Shown here piece by piece: positions 7,666 to 14,809 of a stretch of DNA of 16,733 nt; the stretch's first letter is position 1; every line of letters starts with the position of its first letter. Source of the stretch: CAZEJK01 sp964512045 (GTDB lineage: Bacteria; Acidobacteriota; Thermoanaerobaculia; Thermoanaerobaculales; Sulfomarinibacteraceae). Below the pieces are notes generated by a model, which worked only from the letters and a program-made list of their open reading frames with translations, was not told the origin of the DNA and did no database searches. The stretch is taken from positions 1 through 16,733 of the forward strand of contig CAZEJK010000107.1 in assembly GCA_964512045.1 (NCBI GenBank). The letters run 5' to 3'. The position numbers and the translations under genes were made by a program.

Positions 7666-8613
7666 ATGGAGAGACAGGAAGACGGGTACACTGGGGTCGT
7701 GCAGGCATCGCTGAAGCTCAAGCCGAAGCTGGAACGGAGGACGCAACGGTGGGTGATGGGCGCCGTGCTCACCTGCGTGCTCCTTCCTCTGGGTGCTCTC
7801 AGCTCGAGTGTGTTGTGGCTGCCGGATCATATCGAGTACATCTTTGATGGATCGACGCTGACCATCGAGACCGGACGTCCGTGGTGGCACGACCGGGAAC
7901 GGATCGATCTCGGTGAGGTGGCGGATGTCTTCGTGGCCCGTCTCGAGGACAGGATCGTCATCGATGGAGTCGAGCTTCCTGGCTATGTCGTGGGTCGCTT
8001 CGCCTACCGCGGGCTGGGAGAGGTTTGGCAGGCCACGAGCGGGTCCCACGAGGTCATCGTGCTGGATATCGTCACCCGGCCCCTTCCGGTCATCGTCTCT
8101 CCCGAGGAGCACGCCACGTTTCTGTGGGCGATGCGCGCCGGCCGCTCGCTCACCCTCAGACCGCCTCGTGTCGACCACCGCTTCGGCTGGTGGATCCTGC
8201 GTGGAGTCAGCGTCCTGCCTTTGCTGCTCACCCTTGTCGTACCGGCCATCTTCTTCGTCGCGCCCGCCCGAATGCGGTACCGCCTCGAACAGGACGGATG
8301 TATCGTCATCACGACCCTGTTCATGGGCCGCCCCAGGTTCGACCTGTCTGGCGCCACGGTTCAGCGACGCACGCCGCGGCTCAGACCGCGCGGCCTCGCC
8401 ATCTCGATCCCGGGGTACCACGTCGGCCGCTTCTCCGACGCCGGCGAGCCGACGTCGGTCTTCGCGACAGCGGCATCCGAGGGAGTGTTGCTTCAGAGTC
8501 CCGACCGCAGTCTGCGTCTGTACATCTCTCCCGAGGAGCCGCAGCTGCTACTCGACCACCTCGCTGGAGACCTCGCAGGCGACACGACCGGAAAACACGC
8601 AGAGCACAGGTGA
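7666..8613 (+). CDS. Membrane protein with two tandem bacterial-PH-like modules
   Basis: A 315-residue product from the ATG at 7666, preceded by AGGTAGG (7654-7660); a GTG at 7660 and one near residue 12 are alternatives. A transmembrane helix (about 30-51) is followed by module 1 (about 57-155), a second helix (about 177-199) and module 2 (about 204-298). Both modules have the same landmarks at nearly the same spacing: GYVVGRF (106-112) and SPEE (145-148) in the first, GYHVGRF (250-256) and SPEE (288-291) in the second. This pattern resembles the bacterial PH domain of the bPH_5 type, so the protein appears to be an internal duplication of a helix plus PH-like unit. Role unknown. It diverges from the SIR2 gene across about 100 bases. 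Confidence 0.8.
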   Translation: MERQEDGYTGVVQASLKLKPKLERRTQRWVMGAVLTCVLLPLGALSSSVLWLPDHIEYIFDGSTLTIETGRPWWHDRERIDLGEVADVFVARLEDRIVIDGVELPGYVVGRFAYRGLGEVWQATSGSHEVIVLDIVTRPLPVIVSPEEHATFLWAMRAGRSLTLRPPRVDHRFGWWILRGVSVLPLLLTLVVPAIFFVAPARMRYRLEQDGCIVITTLFMGRPRFDLSGATVQRRTPRLRPRGLAISIPGYHVGRFSDAGEPTSVFATAASEGVLLQSPDRSLRLYISPEEPQLLLDHLAGDLAGDTTGKHAEHR

Positions 8614-8769
8614 CGGTCTGGCGCCAACGCGGCCGCGGACCGCGACCAAAGTGGAGCTTCGAAGCTGCCGTCTCCAAAAAATCCGGTCGTTCGTTGCGGT
8701 TGCCGGTCCCACGCCGCCGGAGAGTACGGTACCCTAGTGAACCGGCGGCAGCCGAGAGTCGAGCGAACG

Positions 8770-10188
8770 ATGACGAAGAGAGGGCTTTTCCAGCGACTGA
8801 GAGCACGCTTCCGACTCCGCCTGGTGTGGGACGTGTTCATGGTGTACGTGGCGTTGTTGAACGTCGCGCTGATCCTGTTCGACTTCACCTACCTGTGGCT
8901 GCGACCCTTCTACTTCGAGCACGTCCCTGCACTGACCCGCCTCTATGACCAGGTCAAGGGGATCGAGCCCCACCCGGTCACCCAAGCATACCTGGAGAAG
9001 GCGCATCAGCTCTCCGAGCTGGTTCACGACGGAGTCGAAGGCGAGCCGATCGAGTCCGCGCTGGCCGAGCTCCGCGAGGCATCGGAGCGGCTGATCGCAG
9101 AGGAGCCGTTCGTCCGCTCGGGACAGAGCAAGAGTCTCAGGAAGATCCTCGCCATCGCCCGCAACGAGGTATATGGCGAAGATGCCGGCCCGACCCCGGG
9201 AGCACGCGGTCAGATCCAGACGCTCAAGGAGTACTGGACTCCCGGCCCCCATCAGCTGGGCAAACGCCTCGAGCTGTTCCGTCAGGAGATGCAGCCGCTG
9301 CTCGAGCGGAACTACCACCGGGAGTACGACCTCAGTGGCGACCTCGAAGATCACTTCTGGCTTCTGGATCTGCCGTTTCTTCTGCTCTTCGCCACGGAGT
9401 TCTTCGTCCGCTGGTTCCTGGCCGTCCGGCGCCGCACCCACGCCAAGTGGTTCATGTTCCCGATCCTGAACTGGTACGACCTGCTCGGTATCATCCCGTA
9501 CACACAGTTCCGCTTCTTCCGGCTGTTCCGGCTCGCCTCGATCTACGTACGCCTGCGTTCCTCAGAGCACACGGGAATCGGAGAGGACTTCATATCCCGC
9601 TCGGTGGCCTACGTCAGCAACATCATCACCGAGGAGATCTCAGACCTGGTGGCGATTCGGATCCTCTCCGGATACCAGGAGGGTGTCCGGGACCGTCTCC
9701 ACGTGGACATCGTCCATCGGACGTTGAAACCCCGACGTGAGCAGCTCCGCAGCGCCATTCTCGACTCCCTCAGACGGGCCCTGGCCAGCGGGACCGTCGG
9801 CGAGGACCTCCGCGAGCTCTTGACCATCGCCCTCGAGCAAGCGATCGACCGCACCGCGACGCTCCAGTCGATTCCACTTCCGCGGAGGATCCTCAAGCCA
9901 CTGGCGCACGGTATCGGTGTGGCACTGTTCGATGCTCTGGTGGAAACCCTGAACGTCACCCTCGACAGCGAGACTGGCAGCGACGTCGCCGAGCAGATCA
10001 TCGATCAGACCATCGACGGAGTCGTCGAGAGCCTGTTCGAAGGCGAGCTGGATCTGCTCATCCAGGACCTGACCGTGGACGCAATCGAAGAGATCAAACG
10101 GGAGGTGGCGGTCAAACGCTGGGCCGAGGACAAGAGCACACCACCCACCATCCAGAGGCAGCTCGCGCAGGGCGACGAGCCGGGTTGA
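8770..10188 (+). CDS. Membrane protein with voltage-sensor-like helices and a long helical C-terminal domain
   Basis: A 472-residue product from the ATG at 8770; an in-frame GTG at 8737 would add 11 residues, and neither has a clear ribosome-binding site. Hydrophobic segments lie at about 20-44, 196-218 and 226-244. The second contains FATEFFVRW (Glu210), the third NWYDLLGIIP (Asp237). Residues 246-263 carry arginines at 248, 251 and 254, then 261 and 263, in the every-third-residue pattern of an S4 voltage sensor. The acidic-S2, acidic-S3, arginine-S4 order fits the sensor of voltage-gated ion channels, but S1 is separated by about 150 soluble residues and no pore or selectivity filter follows. 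The C-terminal 200 residues are amphipathic helices without further membrane spans. I cannot name the family. It converges on the 10211 gene with 22 bases between. Confidence 0.75.
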   Translation: MTKRGLFQRLRARFRLRLVWDVFMVYVALLNVALILFDFTYLWLRPFYFEHVPALTRLYDQVKGIEPHPVTQAYLEKAHQLSELVHDGVEGEPIESALAELREASERLIAEEPFVRSGQSKSLRKILAIARNEVYGEDAGPTPGARGQIQTLKEYWTPGPHQLGKRLELFRQEMQPLLERNYHREYDLSGDLEDHFWLLDLPFLLLFATEFFVRWFLAVRRRTHAKWFMFPILNWYDLLGIIPYTQFRFFRLFRLASIYVRLRSSEHTGIGEDFISRSVAYVSNIITEEISDLVAIRILSGYQEGVRDRLHVDIVHRTLKPRREQLRSAILDSLRRALASGTVGEDLRELLTIALEQAIDRTATLQSIPLPRRILKPLAHGIGVALFDALVETLNVTLDSETGSDVAEQIIDQTIDGVVESLFEGELDLLIQDLTVDAIEEIKREVAVKRWAEDKSTPPTIQRQLAQGDEPG

Positions 10189-10205
10189 GGGAGGCCTCCG
10201 GGGCA

Positions 10206-10220
10206 CCGCCTCACGGGCGG
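10206..10220. terminator. Weak GC hairpin between convergent genes
   Basis: CCGCC (10206-10210) and GGCGG (10216-10220) can pair around a 5-base loop, beside the palindrome GGAGGCCTCC (10190-10199). Both lie at the junction of the two convergent genes and no T-run is present. Low confidence; such short GC pairings are frequent at this base composition. Confidence 0.2.
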
Positions 10221-11779
10221 CCGTGGATCTCCACGTCACTCGTCTCGTCGGCGGTCACCGAGACCACGACCGGGGCCTCACCGCCGACGCCTCTCGCGGG
10301 CATGCGCCGGCGCCGTACTCCCATGGCGAGCTCGCAGCCAACGACCTCGACCGCTCCAGGGTCGACACCAGCTCCATCCGATAGTCGTACCTGACAGGGG
10401 GTGGACACGTCGACCCGCGACCGGCTGTCGCCTGCGAACTGCAGAGCCACGCTTCCCCGAACGCCGGTCAGGTCCAGCCGAACCTCGCTATCGACCGCAG
10501 AGAACCGCGTCAAACGCTCGAGACCGGTTACCGCAACGTCAGATCGGACCGCGGAGAGCGCCAGCAAACCTCCACCGTCGAGGGTCAGCTCGCCATCCTC
10601 CACCGTAACGGCGACAGCACGGTGCACTCGCTGCAACCGGCCACGGGCACCGTTGGACAGGTCGAGGTTCACAGCTCCGCTGTCAACATCCCTGACGTCC
10701 ACATCGCCATTGTTCGCCGCAACCGTCAGCTTCCCCTCCAGCCCGGAGCCCTCCAGGCGACCACCGATCAGCTCGACCTCAACAGCTCCCTGCACCCGCT
10801 CGAGCTGAACAACAGCCTCGGTGGACGCCAGCTCGAGCCGACGCACCTCGGAGCGGCGAACCGACAGCGCACCGCCCACACACGAGATCGTACCGATCAC
10901 CGACCCGTCCTCCAGGTCCACCCGCGCATCGGCGAACTCTCCCTGAAGGGTTCCATCCAGCCCAACGATGCGCACCCAGCCGCCGCGTGCCCACCCGGTT
11001 ACATCGGAGCCCACACCTTCGACGCTGAGCTCGGTGGCCTCGAGCTCGAGCTCGCAGCTCCCGGTCAGCGACCGAGCTGACGCAAACGAGCGGTTCAGGT
11101 GCAGCACGACTCCGCCGTCACACCGCTCAAGCTCAACGGAGGAGTCGCTCGCTGAGATCTCCAGCGGCGTCGCAATACCGGACACCGAAACCGTCGAGGT
11201 ATCGGCCGTTATCATCAGGGCCGGCTGTGTCGCCTCCTGCCGCAGTGACGGCGGACGGAGCGGGTTACCGAACACTGTGGACTCCTCGGCACGTTGCCTG
11301 GCCGCCTCCTCGAGACGCATCCGTTCGAGCGCCTGCTCGCGCTCGACCGGATCCGCGATGGACGCCACATCCTCCGCCTCGCGTTCGAATGCGTGCTCTG
11401 CAGATGGTTCGTCGATCTCGACGGCCACTGCGAGCACCTCGACGTACAGGTCACGACCAACGATCTCGACGCCGCCGAGGGTGGGCAGCTCCAGCTCCAG
11501 GTGTACCCGGCGCTGGCTGTCCGAGGTTCGCAGCACAGAGACGCCAGCGGACGTCCGAGCAACTTCCACGGCCGGTGCGAGGGACTCCTCAGCCACAAGC
11601 TCGCGCAGCACCGCTGTACCGTCAGGGACCTGGCGCACCGTCACATCGCAACGGTCGAGACGGATCTGGACAGGCTCTGTCGGTAGCTCGACGACAGCAA
11701 CCGGCACCGACTGCCCTTCGGCGACGGCTCCGACGAAAGCAACCAGCAGAGCTGCGGCCTGCCTACTCGGTCGCCTCAA
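10211..11779 (-). CDS. Secreted beta-repeat protein, DUF4097-like
   Basis: A 522-residue protein starting at a TTG whose upstream GAGGTGA is an excellent ribosome-binding site. The start overlaps the 3' end of the HtrA gene by 17 bases, implying translational coupling. Residues 1-21 are a signal peptide (basic MRRPSR, hydrophobic core, AVA before EGQ). The mature protein alternates short beta strands. A charged helical insert (about 127-167) separates an N-terminal beta region (about 25-125) from a long right-handed-helix-like series (about 185-500) in which units such as SAVRSDVAVTGLE repeat. That style matches DUF4097/adhesin-like beta-helix proteins, though I cannot confirm membership. Single cysteines are scattered. 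As last gene of the protease operon it may be a substrate, inhibitor or partner of HtrA; this is inference. Confidence 0.75.
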   Translation of the reverse strand: MRRPSRQAAALLVAFVGAVAEGQSVPVAVVELPTEPVQIRLDRCDVTVRQVPDGTAVLRELVAEESLAPAVEVARTSAGVSVLRTSDSQRRVHLELELPTLGGVEIVGRDLYVEVLAVAVEIDEPSAEHAFEREAEDVASIADPVEREQALERMRLEEAARQRAEESTVFGNPLRPPSLRQEATQPALMITADTSTVSVSGIATPLEISASDSSVELERCDGGVVLHLNRSFASARSLTGSCELELEATELSVEGVGSDVTGWARGGWVRIVGLDGTLQGEFADARVDLEDGSVIGTISCVGGALSVRRSEVRRLELASTEAVVQLERVQGAVEVELIGGRLEGSGLEGKLTVAANNGDVDVRDVDSGAVNLDLSNGARGRLQRVHRAVAVTVEDGELTLDGGGLLALSAVRSDVAVTGLERLTRFSAVDSEVRLDLTGVRGSVALQFAGDSRSRVDVSTPCQVRLSDGAGVDPGAVEVVGCELAMGVRRRRMPARGVGGEAPVVVSVTADETSDVEIHGRP

Positions 11780-12932
11780 GAGTCACCTCGAGCCGACGCT
11801 CACGATCTCGCCCGTCGCGCACCGTCAGCTGAACCTCGGCGCCAACCCCCGCGTCCTCGAACCGGTACAAGAGGTCATCCAGGCTCTCCACGGGCTCACC
11901 GTCAACCGCCACGATCCGGTCGCCCAGCGCTACCCGGCCACGCCGATCCCGTTGCAGGCCCTCCAGACCGGCTCGATCAGCGGCACTGCCACGAACCACA
12001 TTGCGAATGATCACGCCCTCCACACCGATCCGACCCGCCCAATGGTCCGGCAGGGGCACGATCCCGATCCCGGGTTGGATCGGTCGTCCGTGCTCGATCA
12101 GCTGTGGGACGAGCCTGCGCACCGTGTCGACCGGCACTGCGAAACCGATGCCCGCAGAGGTCCCACTGGGCGAGAAGATCGCCGTGTTGACGCCCACAAG
12201 ACGACCGCTGGAGTCCAACAACGGACCACCCGAGTTTCCAGGGTTGATCGCCGCGTCGGTCTGGATCACGTCGCGGATGACACGACCGCTGGGCGACCGC
12301 AGCTCCCGTCCGAGGGCACTGATGACACCGGTGGTCAGCGTATGGTCCAGGCCAAACGGGTTTCCGATCGCCAGCACCTTCTGGCCGACGACCAGAGCTC
12401 GTGACGTTCCCAGATCCAGTGGCACCAGGTGGTCGCTGGGAGCATCGATGCGCAGGACCGCCAGGTCCTTGCTCGGCGCCACACCGATAACCTCCGCATC
12501 CCACTCGGTCTGATCGGCAAGGGTGACCTGAAACCGGTTCCCTTCCTGAATCACGTGATAGTTGGTGACGATATGCCCCGCCCCACTGCCGGAGTCCGGT
12601 CCCTGCCACACGAAGCCGCTGCCGCTGCCCTGCGGAATCTGCAGAACATCCAACGACCAGAAGTCGCGCCGCAGCGCAAGCGTTGTGATGAACGCCACAG
12701 ATCTCGACGCCCTTCGGAACACCTCGATATCCCGGATCTCTTCCGGAGTCAGACCCTCGGGAAGTGGCGACGGCGAGAACGTCGCGTGCTGCCCCTGAGC
12801 CGGTCGCCCCGCAGCTTCGTCGTTGGCGACGGTGGCAACCCCACTGGGCCGTTGGATCCACGGGATGACCTGTCCCGCAGCGAACCCCAACACCAGCACG
12901 CCAATCATCTGGATGACTGTCACCGGTCGCAT
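11763..12932 (-). CDS. Membrane-anchored HtrA/DegP-type trypsin-like serine protease with one PDZ domain
   Basis: A 389-residue protein from the ATG at 12932, preceded by a purine-rich GGAGGAGGTGGAG; the frame is open to 13142 but the extra residues are Arg/Gly-rich and unlike protein. Residues 5-25 are an N-terminal hydrophobic anchor, so the protease faces the periplasm. The protease domain (about 75-285) has the full triad: His126 in TNYHV, Asp156 in KDLAVL and Ser234 in GNSGGPL. It is followed by a PDZ domain (about 287-380, with GDRIVAVDGEPV). HtrA proteases degrade or process misfolded or specific envelope proteins, with PDZ binding C-termini. Only one PDZ is present, as in DegS- or HhoA-like forms. 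It follows the DUF3857 pair after 53 bases and its end overlaps the next gene. Confidence 0.95.
   Translation of the reverse strand: MRPVTVIQMIGVLVLGFAAGQVIPWIQRPSGVATVANDEAAGRPAQGQHATFSPSPLPEGLTPEEIRDIEVFRRASRSVAFITTLALRRDFWSLDVLQIPQGSGSGFVWQGPDSGSGAGHIVTNYHVIQEGNRFQVTLADQTEWDAEVIGVAPSKDLAVLRIDAPSDHLVPLDLGTSRALVVGQKVLAIGNPFGLDHTLTTGVISALGRELRSPSGRVIRDVIQTDAAINPGNSGGPLLDSSGRLVGVNTAIFSPSGTSAGIGFAVPVDTVRRLVPQLIEHGRPIQPGIGIVPLPDHWAGRIGVEGVIIRNVVRGSAADRAGLEGLQRDRRGRVALGDRIVAVDGEPVESLDDLLYRFEDAGVGAEVQLTVRDGRDRERRLEVTLEATE
11783..11789 (-). promoter_or_regulatory. Ribosome-binding site inside the HtrA 3' end
   Basis: GAGGTGA on the reverse strand lies 3 bases before the TTG at 11779-11777 and within the last HtrA codons. 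It decides the TTG start that gives the secreted protein its signal peptide. Confidence 0.6.
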
Positions 12933-12985
12933 ACCGTCTCCACCTCCTCCGTCACTGTACTCGATCTGGCGGTGACCGGGGAACG

Positions 12986-14809
12986 TCAACCAGGCGTGAG
13001 CACACTCGCCGGCGGTCCGCAGTCCAACAGCAACCGCTCTCGGCTCGCCCGCCTGAGCTCGAGCCGCAGCTGTCGCGCAGCGCCCGCGACCGACGCGCCC
13101 TGACCACCGCTCCACTGCACCGCGGCATCGATCTCGATCCATCCGTTGCCACCGTTCACGCCGAGGCTCACTCGGCCCGCCTTACTGAGCGTCGAGCGGT
13201 CCTCGGCGCGCGGGCGACAGTCGCCGTACCCATGCTCGATCCGCCAGCGGGCACGGTACTCCGCAGGCCACCTCCCGAGATCATCCAGCTTCCGCGCAAG
13301 CGGCTCCGGCACGCGAACCGCGATCCAGCGATCCCCACGGCGATCCACCCGGAGAAAGCCCGCAAGCTCGAGCCGAGCGGTGAGCTCGACAGTCGGTACC
13401 GCGCGTGCAGGAGCCCTCCACGCACTCTGGTCAAGATCGCTCGCGAGCGGCAACCCGGTCGACAGCGCCTCTCGGACGAGAGCAGCTCGGCGCGCCGGTG
13501 CGCTCCGCTCGATGCTGTCGAGCCATTGCACGGCGGAACGCCCAGTCAGCGTGAGCGCGACATGGCCACGCAGCACGCCATCCTCTTGAACCTGACCGTT
13601 GATCCGAGCATCCCAGCCATCGGCCTGACGCACGTAGGGAAGCTCCACCAGACCGCGAGCCTCGCCATCCACGGGCAGCACCCTCCGGCCCTGGACCGCC
13701 GGGTTGAGCCACTCGATGCCTCCGTGCTCCACGGTCGGGTCGTAGAACAGGTAACCGCCGGCCACCGAGTCCTCGTCGGAGACGGAGAGAGCGTGAACCG
13801 GCACCGCGACGATCGTGTGGTTGAACTGCTGTGGCGAGGGAAACAGTGGATCGACCGTCCCCGATTCACCGGCTCTCGCCAGCGCCAGCACGCTCGGGAT
13901 CTCCACCGCCTCGAGCAGCGCCTTCAGGAGCATCGACTTGTCCTTGCAGTCGCCCCAATGGCGCGCGAGAACCTCCTCGGGCGGGCTCGGGATCCAGCCG
14001 CCGGGACCGATCGAGACCGCCTCGTAGCGCACGTCCCGGCTCACCACTCGGGCCAGCCGCTCGAGACACTGCCGGCGACCACCGGCACCGGCGCACGTCT
14101 CGCGGGCAACGCGTCGCACGGCATCTGACCGCGGCACTCCGGCCAGCAGTCCGCCGTACCAGCCGGCCACCGAGGACCATGTCGGAGAGGGGTGCCAGAT
14201 CAGCTGCACCTGGGCACTGCCGCCCTCAGGAATCGAGGTCCGCGAACGTACGGTCAGCCGCTGCGCCCCTCCCTCGCTTCCGTCGGTCTCGACCCGAAAC
14301 TGCTCGTGCGCCGCGACCAGACGCCAGCTCAGCTCACGGTCACAGATCACCTCGAGCTCGACGAGCTCCTGGGGAGCAGCGAGCGACAGCGCAACCCGCA
14401 TCGACGGGTACGGCATCCGGGCGTTCCGGACATGGCGGATCCATAACCGCTGTCCTGGGCGAACAAACTGCAGTGGCACCACGCGGCGCCAGCGAGATGT
14501 GTACAGACCAAAGCCCACCGACTCCTCGCGCAGGTAGCTTGCTGGTGGAACGGTCAGCAGCTCGGAGCCATCACCCGAAAGTACACGAGCCGTCAGCGAC
14601 TCCAGCTCGATGTGCTCGTCCATCTCGATGCTGTACGAACGCCACCTGACGACATCCTCTCGAGAGGCCACCTCCACCAGGATCTCCTCGGTCTCGCGGA
14701 CAGTCTGGTCGTTGATCGCGAGTGTGAGCTTCCGCTCGAGGACAGTCGAGTGCGCCACGTCGACAGCCGTGAGCACCACCACCAGGACCACGATCCAGAG
14801 GCGCTTCAC
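12986..14809 (-). CDS. Secreted DUF3857/transglutaminase-like protein with intact catalytic triad
   Basis: A 607-residue protein from a GTG at 14809 with GGGAGG (14814-14819) at 4-base spacing. The start overlaps the upstream stop as GTGA. Residues 1-21 are a signal peptide or anchor. A DUF3857-type N-terminal domain (about 25-215, beta-rich) is followed by a transglutaminase/protease-like core. Cys288 lies in WGDCKDKSMLL, His331 in FNHTIV and Asp357 in YDPTV, in the expected order, so the core could catalyse amide transfer or peptide cleavage. The C-terminal 230 residues are beta-rich, as is usual for this family. Function is generally unknown. Tight packing with a degenerate paralogue upstream suggests the two products work together in the envelope. 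Confidence 0.9.
   Translation of the reverse strand: MKRLWIVVLVVVLTAVDVAHSTVLERKLTLAINDQTVRETEEILVEVASREDVVRWRSYSIEMDEHIELESLTARVLSGDGSELLTVPPASYLREESVGFGLYTSRWRRVVPLQFVRPGQRLWIRHVRNARMPYPSMRVALSLAAPQELVELEVICDRELSWRLVAAHEQFRVETDGSEGGAQRLTVRSRTSIPEGGSAQVQLIWHPSPTWSSVAGWYGGLLAGVPRSDAVRRVARETCAGAGGRRQCLERLARVVSRDVRYEAVSIGPGGWIPSPPEEVLARHWGDCKDKSMLLKALLEAVEIPSVLALARAGESGTVDPLFPSPQQFNHTIVAVPVHALSVSDEDSVAGGYLFYDPTVEHGGIEWLNPAVQGRRVLPVDGEARGLVELPYVRQADGWDARINGQVQEDGVLRGHVALTLTGRSAVQWLDSIERSAPARRAALVREALSTGLPLASDLDQSAWRAPARAVPTVELTARLELAGFLRVDRRGDRWIAVRVPEPLARKLDDLGRWPAEYRARWRIEHGYGDCRPRAEDRSTLSKAGRVSLGVNGGNGWIEIDAAVQWSGGQGASVAGAARQLRLELRRASRERLLLDCGPPASVLTPG

Noticed and set aside
7642..8421. A 259-codon reverse open frame opposite the PH-like gene
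   Set aside because: Composition is Arg/Asp/Glu-rich without structure; the forward frame has two membrane helices and a repeated motif.
10968..12404. A 478-codon forward open frame across the HtrA and beta-repeat genes
   Set aside because: Low-complexity Ser/Arg/Thr composition; the reverse strand carries the HtrA catalytic triad and a signal peptide.
12933..13142. N-terminal extension of HtrA to 13142
   Set aside because: The extra 70 residues are Arg/Gly/Ala-rich, overlap the DUF3857 gene and would bury the membrane anchor; the ATG at 12932 has a strong ribosome-binding site.
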